From NCBI GenBank assembly GCA_028275265.1, contig JAPWUZ010000045.1, positions 1 to 13,083 on the forward strand: a DNA stretch of 13,083 nucleotides. Reading direction: 5' to 3'. Origin of the DNA: Armatimonadota bacterium (GTDB lineage: Bacteria; Armatimonadota; HRBIN16). Of the stretch, positions 1-8,126 are shown piece by piece. Under the pieces are notes generated by a model. That model was not told where the DNA came from and did no database searches. It saw only the letters and a list, made by a program, of their open reading frames with translations. How positions within the stretch are numbered: the first letter of the stretch is position 1; every line of letters begins with the position of its first letter. Position numbers and translations under genes: made by a program.

Positions 1-1454
1 CGCCTGCCGATTTGCGCTTTCTGGATAGCCGCTTCGTCCAGGATGTCAAAATCTATCTGGTGTTGCAGCAGCCAACGGCACAGATTCACAAAGCCGTCGT
101 CTATTTCGTTCAGTCGGCGGCTGGGATGGGGTTGATACATCGAGAGGGTGGTGGGATAGAAATTCGCCTGCACACCGGCGACAGGATACAAAACCGCCAC
201 GTCGCACTCATGCTGCGCCTCGCGCAGGAGCAGGCTCAGTCGCCCTACGTAGGCGTTGTACGCGGCGTAGTCGGTACGCCGTTGTTCTGTGTTGTTTGGG
301 TGTGTCGCGCCGTAAGGGTCGGGATAGTATGAGGTGATGGTGTTGATGCCCAGCAGATATTGCAAACTCGCGGTGGCTTTCATCTGCGCCAGCGTTGCTC
401 GTCTGCCACTCATCTGCTCGGCGAAGTCTGAGGTCTCGCTCATGGTTGCGGTGCGCCCCATCAGATGCGCTGCTGAGGATATCAGTTTGGGCACCAGAAA
501 GCCGTTACCCGTCGCCAGCGCAAGGGGGTCTGAGGACAATATATCGATGCCCGGGATGTCCATCCGTCGCAGGCAGGTGCAGAGGTCGCCATAGTACATC
601 ACGTGCCAGAGCAGTTTCTCTTCCGCCAGCAGGTGCCCGCTGGAGGCGATACCATGCTTGCGGCACCATTGTTGAATCTGTCCCAGATAACGTTCCGCCA
701 CCAGCTGCGCCACCACTTCGTAGAAGTCACACCGCACACCCCTGTGGCTGCCTGTATCGGTATACAGGCTCTCCAGATGGGGCATCAGGTCGTAGCCCTT
801 CCGCCGTTTGAATTGTTCGGGCAGGTCCTCCACCCAAGGCAGGGCGGGCAGAGCGTCGGCGGGCGGACGGATATAGGTGGTCATCAGCGAAGGCTCGTCG
901 GTGAAGATGGCATGTATTCGCTTGCCCAGATTGGGAATGCGACGGGCGTACGCCTCATGGGTAACCTCAATGAAGATGCGCGTCGCCATGGGATGGAGCA
1001 GGTTCACGTAGCGCCGCTTCTTGTACACGTTCTCGGTGCAGTGCGTGCCCTCGTACATGCGCTGTACTTCGTAGCGTGGCTTGCCGTCCGCACCTGCTTT
1101 GCGCACCAGACCAATTGCCTCCAGGTCGGGGTTGCGCTCCAGCACCAGTCCACCAGCTGCGCCGCTGGGATAACCCTCTTCATCGTAAAGCCACAGATGC
1201 AGTCCCAGCTCCTCCGCCACCTTCAGCCCTGTGAGGAAAATGCGCCATTGTTCCTCGCTACGCATGTAGTCTTTAAAGCTGACGTTGCACACCAGCCCGC
1301 CGATACCCGTTGCCTTGAGCCATTCCAATCGCTGGCGAAGGGATGCTTCATCTGTGCCAAAGCTGTCGAAATTGTGAATAATCTGCAGCGTGCGGTATCG
1401 ATCGGACGGGTTCCGAAACTGCTCGTGCAGGGTGCTTGCTTGCATGGGATTCAT
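1..1454 (-). CDS. GH106-like glycoside hydrolase (C-terminus beyond left edge)
   Basis: The minus frame is open from the ATG at 1454 to the left edge and gives 484 codons without a stop, so this is the N-terminal part of a larger protein. AGGAG (minus strand, 1464-1468) lies 9 nt before the ATG and supports the start. Seen in the translation: an (alpha/beta)8-barrel style opening, the motif LYDEEGYPSGAAGG at residues 89-102, FTDEPS at 184-189, GHLLAEE near 273-279, and SETSDFAEQMSG near 339-350. The YDE-G-PSG motif and the FTDEP motif are typical of the GH106 (alpha-L-rhamnosidase) group and the large set of uncharacterised glycosyl hydrolases related to it. Glu/Asp residues in these motifs (E92, D186, E187) are candidate active-site residues, but I cannot assign catalytic roles. 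No signal peptide is visible, so the part seen looks cytoplasmic. GH106 enzymes are usually around 1000 residues, so about half is probably missing here. Substrate is unknown; rhamnose-containing glycans are one option. It is divergent from the GT-C-like gene. Confidence 0.82.
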   Translation of the reverse strand, partial: MNPMQASTLHEQFRNPSDRYRTLQIIHNFDSFGTDEASLRQRLEWLKATGIGGLVCNVSFKDYMRSEEQWRIFLTGLKVAEELGLHLWLYDEEGYPSGAAGGLVLERNPDLEAIGLVRKAGADGKPRYEVQRMYEGTHCTENVYKKRRYVNLLHPMATRIFIEVTHEAYARRIPNLGKRIHAIFTDEPSLMTTYIRPPADALPALPWVEDLPEQFKRRKGYDLMPHLESLYTDTGSHRGVRCDFYEVVAQLVAERYLGQIQQWCRKHGIASSGHLLAEEKLLWHVMYYGDLCTCLRRMDIPGIDILSSDPLALATGNGFLVPKLISSAAHLMGRTATMSETSDFAEQMSGRRATLAQMKATASLQYLLGINTITSYYPDPYGATHPNNTEQRRTDYAAYNAYVGRLSLLLREAQHECDVAVLYPVAGVQANFYPTTLSMYQPHPSRRLNEIDDGFVNLCRWLLQHQIDFDILDEAAIQKAQIGR

Positions 1455-1585
1455 GGCTTGTCTCTCCTGCTCTGGCTGTGGGCTTTTCCCCGTACTTCGC
1501 GATGGATGCAGGAGTAACCTTCTCTGGTCTCATCACCGGCGAGGAAACAGGAGAACGCTTCTGAAACGACTAATCCACTGGGTGG
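1455..1585. promoter_or_regulatory. Divergent intergenic region, presumed promoters
   Basis: This 131-bp gap separates the divergent GH106-like and GT-C-like genes, so promoters for both should lie here. I see no convincing -35/-10 pair on either strand. The only Shine-Dalgarno match is the AGGAG for the minus gene. A TTCGCGATGG stretch (1496-1505) is the reverse complement of CCATCGCGAA in the other divergent gap at 5347-5356, which may be chance. Confidence 0.35.
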
Positions 1586-3250
1586 ATGGGAACAGTGGTT
1601 CAGGGTGTGGACAACCAAATAGATTCCGAACGGCGTGCCGACCGCAAGGCATGGGCGCTCATCCTTGCCGTCGTGCTGTTTACGCTACTGCCTTACCTCT
1701 TCGGGGCGTGGCTGTCGTTAGGGCGAAAGTACTTCTGGATAAACCATAACATTGACGACAATTGCGTGTATCTGGCATGGATACGGCAGGCCTGGGAAGG
1801 GCACTTCTTGTTTGAGAACCGCTTCACTACCGACCCTCAACCGCGCCTTTCCACAAACCTCTTCTTTTGGGCAATCGGCACCATAGCCCGCTGGACGGGG
1901 TTGCCCGTACTGTTTCTGTTCCACGCAGCACGGATGGCGCTGGGCATCGTCTGGTTATGGACGCTGTGGCTGTTGTACAAACGGCTTCTGCCGAACGGTG
2001 CACGCATGCCTGCGCTGTGGCTCGCGTGCGTCTCGGCAGGGCTGGGGTGGCTGTTCTGGCGAGATGCGGGCATTGACGCGCCCATCGACACGTGGCAGGT
2101 GGAGGCGTTTACCTTCCTGTCGCTTTACCTGAACCCCTTGTTCGTGGTGGGTACGCTTTTGATGACCGCCTGTATCTACAACCTCTGGCGGGCGGTGCAG
2201 GAGAGGAGATGGGTTTACACGGTACGGGCGGGAATCTGGGCACTGTTGGTTGGGAACATCCACTCTTACGATGTGATACAGGTGGCGGGGGCGTGGCTGG
2301 CGTTCCTGGTGGTCAGCAGCTTTGTTCAAAGGCGCTTTGACCGGCAACGGTGGCTGATGGGGCTGACCGCGGGGGCAATCGGTTTGCCAACGGTTGCCTA
2401 TCAGTACTGGCTGTACCGCGTGGACCCCATCTTCCGCCACCGTGCGGATGTGCCTACATCTGCGCCTCCGTTGTGGCACGTGTTGGCAGGCTACGCACCT
2501 CTGCTGATTCTGGCTGTAGCTGCCGTGTGGGTGACCGTGCGCGAGCGACGGCACCGCGAGGAGCCTTTTCTGCTGCTTTTCTGCTGGGCAGTAGTGGGCA
2601 TCGGCTTGCAGTATCTACCCAGAATCTTCTCCGCGGCGGGTATCCATCTGCCTATGAACTTCGAGCGCAAGATGGTGATGGGTGCCCATCTGCCGTTGTG
2701 CGCACTGGCGGGATGGGGGCTGTGGTTGCTGGTGCGCCATCTGCCTGCCCGACGTGCCTTGCTTGTGACTGCGCTGGTCATCGCGCTGACTACCCCCAGC
2801 AACGTGCGCTGGCTGATTCGCGATGCCCACAACCTCATCCGCAACATGGCGAACACCGGTATGCACCGCGCGTATATGGAGCCGGAGGAATGGGAAGCCA
2901 TCCAGTGGTTGGCGCGGAACACCAACCCGGAGGAGGCGGTGCTGACGTTCCCCTCGTTCGGAGTATTCGTTCCACCGTTTGCGGGCAATCGGGTGTACGT
3001 CGGGCACTGGGGTGAGACACCGCAGTTTGCCGAGCGACTGCGCGAGACTCTGCGCTTTCTGGATGCCCGCCGAAGCGATGAAGAGCGCTACGAGCTGCTG
3101 CGCCGCGCGAGAGTTAAGTACATCGTGGCATTCACGCCGGAATTGCAAGGCTGGTTCGGGGTTCCCCTGCGCGATTTTGTCGCCCAGCCGCTTCGGGGTA
3201 CGGAAGTGGTCTTCCAGAATCGGCTGATAGTGATACTGAAGGTTCTCTGA
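1586..3250 (+). CDS. GT-C-fold-like polytopic membrane glycosyltransferase, putative
   Basis: A 554-residue protein of roughly ten hydrophobic segments (first about 23-45, last about 390-402), followed by a soluble C-terminal domain of about 140 residues. The first extracytoplasmic loop carries an acidic pair, D57-D58, in HNIDDNCVYLAW. This is the position where GT-C enzymes (PMT, ArnT and relatives, which use lipid-linked sugars) place catalytic Asp/Glu. A second polar patch, GNIHSYD, lies at 223-229. The tail contains EEWEAIQWLARNT (434-446) and NRVYVGHWGET (468-478), a layout I know from many bacterial GT-C-like proteins whose last domain faces outside. The start is uncertain: GGGTGG directly abuts ATG 1586, and GTG 1595 would have it at a better 9-nt spacing. 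An in-frame stop at 1571-1573 bars a longer form. It is convergent with membrane protein A (21-bp gap). Glycosyl transfer to an envelope polymer is inferred from topology only. Confidence 0.6.
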   Translation: MGTVVQGVDNQIDSERRADRKAWALILAVVLFTLLPYLFGAWLSLGRKYFWINHNIDDNCVYLAWIRQAWEGHFLFENRFTTDPQPRLSTNLFFWAIGTIARWTGLPVLFLFHAARMALGIVWLWTLWLLYKRLLPNGARMPALWLACVSAGLGWLFWRDAGIDAPIDTWQVEAFTFLSLYLNPLFVVGTLLMTACIYNLWRAVQERRWVYTVRAGIWALLVGNIHSYDVIQVAGAWLAFLVVSSFVQRRFDRQRWLMGLTAGAIGLPTVAYQYWLYRVDPIFRHRADVPTSAPPLWHVLAGYAPLLILAVAAVWVTVRERRHREEPFLLLFCWAVVGIGLQYLPRIFSAAGIHLPMNFERKMVMGAHLPLCALAGWGLWLLVRHLPARRALLVTALVIALTTPSNVRWLIRDAHNLIRNMANTGMHRAYMEPEEWEAIQWLARNTNPEEAVLTFPSFGVFVPPFAGNRVYVGHWGETPQFAERLRETLRFLDARRSDEERYELLRRARVKYIVAFTPELQGWFGVPLRDFVAQPLRGTEVVFQNRLIVILKVL

Positions 3251-3268
3251 ATCGTCTGGAAGACCTTC
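3238..3268. terminator. Weak candidate hairpin between convergent genes
   Basis: GAAGGTT (3238-3244) and GACCTTC (3262-3268) can form a 7-bp stem, one pair being G-T, with a 17-nt loop. It overlaps the stop of the GT-C-like gene and reaches almost to the stop of membrane protein A, so it could serve both. There is no T-tract on either side, so intrinsic termination is doubtful. Confidence 0.25.
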
Positions 3269-3271
3269 CTG

Positions 3272-5350
3272 TTACTGCCAGAACTGATAGGTGGGCACAT
3301 CGTAGAGGATACCCACGATGTTGGCGATACTGCCCACCACGAACTGCCCCAGTATCAGCCCGAAGAAGAAGGGCAGGGAACGGCGGTACAGCCTCAGCCC
3401 GCCATACCGCAAGAGAAACACTTTGACCAGCCAGGCGATAAACAGGGGCATCCACACCAGATTCATCTCCCAGCTGCCGCTGACCGCAAAGCCCAGCGGA
3501 TGGAAGGGCCACCACGTGAACCGCGTGCGCATGAACTGCAGGAAAAAGGAAATCAACAAGCCGACGCCAATAGCCAGCGTGGCGGTGATGTTGGCATCGG
3601 TGGGCATCTGTAGCCATGTGCTGAGGCGGGTGTAGGACTCGCCTCCGAAGGAGGCACGTGACTTGCTCACTGCACCGTAATCGTAGTTCAGGTGAAGCAT
3701 CGCCCAGAAAGCCGCCAGCGAGCCGATAATACCTGCAAGTATCATTCCCCAGTACCAGCCCCGCAGGTTAGAACGAGTCTGCTCTGCCAGTTTGAATGCT
3801 TCCAGCTGGTGTGGCATCGGGTGGCTGCGGTAGGCGCGGTTTATGGTGTAAAGCAGAGACATGGCGGTTAAATCGGAGTGGCTGAACTGCCGTGTGCCGA
3901 ACACTTCGGGCAGGATGGAATCGGGACCGGTGAAGTGCAGGTCATGCACTGGCGTGCCGAACTCCGCCCTCATGCGTGTGATGGCGATGGCAAGCACGAA
4001 GTAAATGGCAAAGAAGGCAATCCCCAGTCCCCAGCTCATGCCCAGCAGCTTGCCGAAGTACACCAGAATCGCCATGCCCGCGAGAATACCCAGCACCGCC
4101 CAGCGGTAGCGAATGGGTTCGTCGGAGTCGTCGATCGTAGAGGGCAACCCTGCGGCGCGCCTCAGCACCTCGCGCAGGTAGTCACGGCTCAGCCAAATGC
4201 TGAACAGGAAGAACATCAGGTATGCTCCAAAGCACTGGTTGTTATCATAGGGGAAGCGCGGGTCCCGGTCCCATGCCATCGCCACCGAAAGCACCCGTTC
4301 CATCTTCCACACGATGTAGAAAAACCAGCAGGAGAAGAGGAAATCCACCGGCAGCAACATACCAAATCCTATCATAAACGGATACCACGAAACGGGCGTC
4401 CAGCCGATAGCGTTCCACGGCTTTTGAGTCACCAGCGGACCCAGGTCAAAATAGCTCAAATCTCCCATGCCCGGGCTGAGCACGCGCGGCACTGATGGAG
4501 CCCATAGGTGCAGGATGTTGAGCGTATCGGCGGTGCCTGCCAGCAAGAAAGCGAACCAGAACAGCCGGTTGCGAAGAACGGAAGGTACACGCCCCTGGTC
4601 CACTCCTTCCGTGATGACCAGAGGCAGAGCGATGACGGGATAGGTGAGACGTTCACGGTGCGTCCATTGCTTGCGCAGTAACACGTTGATACACAGCATC
4701 ACGAACAGGGAGACGCACAGGAACAGGCTCCACATCAGCACGGGTATCGCCCAGCCGAGGATATACTGCGCGCGGTAGAAGGTGTCGTTGCCCTGGAAGT
4801 AGCCGGTGTACACCTTCGGGTCGGAGACCATCAACCACTTGGGCAGATACTGGAAGAACAGCTCCTGCCAGCGGTTGGAGGAGTCGGCGAAGCGGAAAGG
4901 CCAGGCGAGGGTGGGGGTAAGCACCTGCACCATGTCGTGACCGCACAGTGCAGAGCCCAACGCCAGCATCATATAGACCGCCATCAGTTCCGCCTGCGTG
5001 AGAGCCCAGCGTGGGCGAATGCGTGCCACCAGCAGGTTCAGCATCGCCAGCACAAGGATGATGAAGATGACATTGAAAAACAGGGAGATGGTGGTGGGGT
5101 GCGCGGAGTAGCGGATAATTTCCATCTGCACCACCCAGTACGCGTTGAGCGGAACCAGCACCGTGCCCAGCAGCAGGGAACGCCACGTCACCGCCCGTGC
5201 TGTCCACTGGTGCGCAGCCTGCCGCTCCTGTTCCTTTATCCTGAGTTTATCTGCCGTATCCGCGACTGCCAATTGCAACTTTCCTCGTGCTGTGTGTATT
5301 CTTCTCCCCCCGCGGCGTGAAATCCTTCGGCAGGAGGTGTGCCGTTCCAT
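3272..5350 (-). CDS. Polytopic membrane protein A (DUF6785/DUF6784-like)
   Basis: A 692-residue protein with about a dozen hydrophobic segments from residue 57 to the end. Sequence and layout recall the DUF6785 plus DUF6784 pair, a family of unknown function known to me mainly from Armatimonadota and related phyla; I could not search this. It is clearly homologous to protein B (10391-12265). Shared signatures are ERLTYP (233-238), SCWFF (340-344), RFPY (365-368), RMRAEFG (459-465), YRRSLPFF (655-662) and DVPTYQF near the C-terminus. The last 38 residues align with B without gaps. A cytoplasmic acidic loop (about 402-412, DDSDE) is specific to A. The outermost start is ATG 5350, but the first 24 residues are Arg/His-rich and lack family character. 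TTG at 5278 or 5272, after GAGGAAAG, is a credible true start giving about 666-668 residues. A transport or membrane-enzyme role is plausible; none is demonstrated. Confidence 0.75.
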   Translation of the reverse strand: MERHTSCRRISRRGGRRIHTARGKLQLAVADTADKLRIKEQERQAAHQWTARAVTWRSLLLGTVLVPLNAYWVVQMEIIRYSAHPTTISLFFNVIFIILVLAMLNLLVARIRPRWALTQAELMAVYMMLALGSALCGHDMVQVLTPTLAWPFRFADSSNRWQELFFQYLPKWLMVSDPKVYTGYFQGNDTFYRAQYILGWAIPVLMWSLFLCVSLFVMLCINVLLRKQWTHRERLTYPVIALPLVITEGVDQGRVPSVLRNRLFWFAFLLAGTADTLNILHLWAPSVPRVLSPGMGDLSYFDLGPLVTQKPWNAIGWTPVSWYPFMIGFGMLLPVDFLFSCWFFYIVWKMERVLSVAMAWDRDPRFPYDNNQCFGAYLMFFLFSIWLSRDYLREVLRRAAGLPSTIDDSDEPIRYRWAVLGILAGMAILVYFGKLLGMSWGLGIAFFAIYFVLAIAITRMRAEFGTPVHDLHFTGPDSILPEVFGTRQFSHSDLTAMSLLYTINRAYRSHPMPHQLEAFKLAEQTRSNLRGWYWGMILAGIIGSLAAFWAMLHLNYDYGAVSKSRASFGGESYTRLSTWLQMPTDANITATLAIGVGLLISFFLQFMRTRFTWWPFHPLGFAVSGSWEMNLVWMPLFIAWLVKVFLLRYGGLRLYRRSLPFFFGLILGQFVVGSIANIVGILYDVPTYQFWQ

Positions 5351-5366
5351 CGCGAAAACCCCTGTG

Positions 5367-5372
5367 GATAAT
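5367..5372 (+). promoter_or_regulatory. Candidate -10 box for the GH42 run
   Basis: GATAAT matches five of six bases of the TATAAT consensus and lies 19 nt before the GH42 start codon. No good -35 box sits 16-18 nt upstream (GTTCCA at 5344-5349 is the nearest), and the implied 5' leader would be very short. If the real start of protein A is the internal TTG, the divergent gap is 5279-5391 and has room for promoters in both directions. Confidence 0.25.
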
Positions 5373-5391
5373 TGACCGCAGGAGAGGGACC

Positions 5392-7356
5392 ATGCGTGTT
5401 GGCGTGGATTACTACCCCGAACACTGGGACGAGAGCCGTTGGGAGACCGATGCCCGGCTGATGCGAGAGGCGGGTATCAGCGTGGTACGACTGGCGGAGT
5501 TCTCGTGGTGCAAACTGGAGCCTGAGGAGGGCAAGTACGACTTCAGCTGGCTGGACCGTGCGCTGGAGGTGCTGCACCGCGAAGGTATTCAGGCGATTCT
5601 GGGTACGCCAACGGCGACCCCGCCTGCGTGGCTGCATCAGCGTTACGATATCTACCCCCGCGATGCCAGGCGATACCCTCTGGGCTTCGGCACGCGATTG
5701 CAACGATGTCTGAATCACCCGGTGATGCGCCGCTACTCCCGCCTGATCACGGAGGCGATGGTCAGCCACTACGCCGGTCATCCGGCGGTCATCGGCTGGC
5801 AGACCGATAACGAGTTCGAAGCCAACCTCTGTTATTGCGATGTTTGCGCCGACCTGTTCCGGCAGTGGCTGCAGCGCAAGTACGGCTCGCTACAGGCATT
5901 GAACAAGGCATGGGGCACCATCTTCTGGAGCCAAGAATATACCAACTGGAGCCAGATTCCCCTGCCGTGGGTGGCGCGATGCGGACAATCGCATAACCCA
6001 TCCCTGTGGCTGGACTACCGGCGCTTCGCCTCCGAGTCCACCGTCAGCTTCCAGCGTGAGCAGGTGGAGATTATCCGTCGTCTCGCCCCCCATCACTTTG
6101 TCACCCACAACCTCATGGGCTTGCACGATAGTTTAGATTACTTCGCGCTGGCACAGGACCTGGACTTCGTGTCGTGGGATAACTATCCCGGCGGTAACTG
6201 GAAGGAGGCGGGACATGCCGACCTGGCGCACGACGTGATGCGCGGTATCAAACAGAAGAACTTCTGGGTGATGGAGGAGCAGAGCGGTATCCCCGGCTGG
6301 GAGTACATCGGACGCAGACCCGCGCTGGGGCAGATACGCGCGTGGGCATGGCAGGCGGTGGCGCACGGCGCGGACGCCGTGGTCTTCTTCCGCTGGCGGT
6401 CGTGCCTGTACGGCACCGAGCAATACTGGCATGGCATCTTGAACCACGACGGCATGCCACGGCGGCGATACCGCGAAGTGGCACGCTTCGGTGAAGAGAT
6501 GAACCGCCTGAGCGCAGAGCTGGACGGCACGACGCTGCGCCATCAGGTGGCGATTCTCAGCTCTTATGAGCAAAACTGGGCGTTGCAGATTCAGCCGCAG
6601 GTCAACGGCTTAGGCTGGTGGGAGCAGGTGCGCCGCTTTTATTACTCCTTCCGCCGACTGGGCGCAGGGGTAGACATCATACCGATCGACGCCGACCTGA
6701 GCCAGTATCGGGTCATCGTACTTCCCAGCTGGTACATCCTGACCGAACGGGATGCCCAGCGGCTATCAGAATATGTGCGTCAGGGAGGAACGCTGATACT
6801 GAATCCGCGTACGGGTGTGAAGAACGAGCGCAACGTCTGCCGTACGGAGCCTTTACCATCCCTGCTGCGCGAGGTGGCTGGCGTGGAGATAGATGATTAC
6901 GACCCGCTGGGTACGGACGAGAACCGCATCCGACTGCGCACGGGTGAGGAGTTCACCGTATCGGTGTGGGCGGACGCGCTGATTCTTCAGGGAGCGGAAG
7001 AGGTAGCTGTGTATGCCCATTCTATCTTTGCGGGTGAACCAGCCATCGCACGCCATCGCTACGGCAGGGGAACGGTGTACACTTTGGGCACATACGGCGA
7101 GCCTGCGCTGTATGACACCTTGCTGGGACGGGTGCTGGATGAGGCGGGCGTGGAGACGATGCCGGGCGTGCCTGATGGCGTGGATGCCTGCTGGCGCGAG
7201 AAGGAAGGAGCGCGTTATCTGTTTCTGGTGAACCTGCGCGGCGAGGAGCGAAGCGTGCCTGTTCCCGGATGCGTAACAGTGTTGCTGGGTGCCTCACCGC
7301 AGGGGGGGATGGTGAACCTTGCCCCGTATGAGGTTGGGATTTACCGTTGCAGTTAG
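5392..7356 (+). CDS. GH42 beta-galactosidase
   Basis: A 654-residue enzyme of the usual GH42 length, expected to hydrolyse beta-galactosides with retention. It begins MRVGVDYYPEHWDESRW, the standard family N-terminus, and AGGAG (5380-5384) lies 7 nt before this ATG, which decides the start over the open frame that extends upstream to 5287. Domain order: TIM barrel (about 1-380), then a trimerisation domain resembling a class I glutamine amidotransferase fold (about 390-590, with a strand-rich VIVLPSWYILT segment), then a small beta domain. The acid/base is E141 in GWQTDNE and the nucleophile is E295 in VMEEQSG. Four cysteines, C106, C147, C149 and C152, match the zinc-binding cluster known in the Thermus A4 enzyme. 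No signal peptide, so probably cytoplasmic and dependent on import of oligosaccharides. First gene of the plus-strand run; the SDR gene follows after 20 bp. True substrate could be another beta-linked galactoside or arabinoside. Confidence 0.93.
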   Translation: MRVGVDYYPEHWDESRWETDARLMREAGISVVRLAEFSWCKLEPEEGKYDFSWLDRALEVLHREGIQAILGTPTATPPAWLHQRYDIYPRDARRYPLGFGTRLQRCLNHPVMRRYSRLITEAMVSHYAGHPAVIGWQTDNEFEANLCYCDVCADLFRQWLQRKYGSLQALNKAWGTIFWSQEYTNWSQIPLPWVARCGQSHNPSLWLDYRRFASESTVSFQREQVEIIRRLAPHHFVTHNLMGLHDSLDYFALAQDLDFVSWDNYPGGNWKEAGHADLAHDVMRGIKQKNFWVMEEQSGIPGWEYIGRRPALGQIRAWAWQAVAHGADAVVFFRWRSCLYGTEQYWHGILNHDGMPRRRYREVARFGEEMNRLSAELDGTTLRHQVAILSSYEQNWALQIQPQVNGLGWWEQVRRFYYSFRRLGAGVDIIPIDADLSQYRVIVLPSWYILTERDAQRLSEYVRQGGTLILNPRTGVKNERNVCRTEPLPSLLREVAGVEIDDYDPLGTDENRIRLRTGEEFTVSVWADALILQGAEEVAVYAHSIFAGEPAIARHRYGRGTVYTLGTYGEPALYDTLLGRVLDEAGVETMPGVPDGVDACWREKEGARYLFLVNLRGEERSVPVPGCVTVLLGASPQGGMVNLAPYEVGIYRCS

Positions 7357-7376
7357 TTGAGGAGATGGATTGCGAC

Positions 7377-8126
7377 ATGCTTCAAGGCAAAGTGGCGCTG
7401 GTCACGGGTGCATCGCGCGGTATCGGGCGAGCGTGCGCTGTTGCCCTGGCGGAGTGGGGTGCGGTAGTTGCTGTGAACTATCGCCAGAACGAGCGCGAAG
7501 CCCTGCAAACGCTCTCTGCCCTTCAGGGGGATGGGCACTTCCTGTTGCAGGGAGACGTCGCCGACCCGGAGGTGTGCCGGAATCTGGTGGAGCAGACCGT
7601 GAAACAGGCAGGTCGGCTGGACATTCTGGTGAACAACGCGGGCATTTACGAGCCGCTTCCCTTTAGCGAGCCTGAGTATATGCACTGGCAACACGCCTGG
7701 CGCAGGATGTTTGACGTCAACTTCTTCAGTGCGGTGAACCTGAGCTACCATGCGGTGCGTGCGATGCGGCGGGAGGGAAGCGGCAAAATTATCTTCATTG
7801 CCTCAAGGGCGGGCATCCGCGGAGAAGCCAATCACAGCCACTACGCCGCTTCGAAAGGGGCGATGGTGGTGTTGGCACGCAGCATGGCGGTAGAGCTGGC
7901 ACGTGAGAATATTCAGGTGTATGCCATTGCGCCCGGCTGGGTGGCGACCGACATGGCGGCAGAACCGCTGAAACAGCGTGGCGAGAGCATCGTGGCGCAG
8001 ATACCGGTAGGGCGCGTGGCAGACCCGATGGACGTAGCCAAGGCGGTTCGGTTTCTCGCCTCGCCCGACGCCGATTACCTGACGGGCATCACTCTGGACG
8101 TGAACGGAGGTTCTTACATTCGCTGA
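7377..8126 (+). CDS. Short-chain dehydrogenase/reductase (FabG-like)
   Basis: A 249-residue classical SDR of normal family length, using NAD(H) or NADP(H). Cofactor motif TGASRGIG is at 10-17, NNAG at 86-89, structural Asn at 115, catalytic Ser143, and YAASK with Tyr156 and Lys160, followed by PGWVATDM (186-193). The full Asn-Ser-Tyr-Lys tetrad is present, so it should be active. Start chosen at 7377 because MLQGKVALVTG is the normal SDR N-terminus; GAGGAG (7359-7364) lies 12 nt upstream, somewhat far. ATG 7365 and TTG 7347 are in-frame alternatives but lack a usable spacing. The gene follows GH42 by 20 bp and overlaps MoxR by 1 nt. It could be a 3-oxoacyl-ACP reductase or, given the GH42 neighbour, a sugar or polyol dehydrogenase. 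The sequence alone does not decide, so I give no gene symbol. Confidence 0.88.
   Translation: MLQGKVALVTGASRGIGRACAVALAEWGAVVAVNYRQNEREALQTLSALQGDGHFLLQGDVADPEVCRNLVEQTVKQAGRLDILVNNAGIYEPLPFSEPEYMHWQHAWRRMFDVNFFSAVNLSYHAVRAMRREGSGKIIFIASRAGIRGEANHSHYAASKGAMVVLARSMAVELARENIQVYAIAPGWVATDMAAEPLKQRGESIVAQIPVGRVADPMDVAKAVRFLASPDADYLTGITLDVNGGSYIR

Noticed and set aside
603..1517. Long plus-strand open frame (about 304 codons) opposite the GH106-like gene
   Set aside because: It is the antisense shadow of the minus-strand GH106-like gene, whose translation shows family motifs and a Shine-Dalgarno; the plus translation shows no domain-like character.
5287..5391. Upstream extension of the GH42 gene by 35 codons
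   Set aside because: The extension does not resemble a signal peptide or GH42 sequence, and the ATG at 5392 has a well-placed AGGAG and the canonical family N-terminus.
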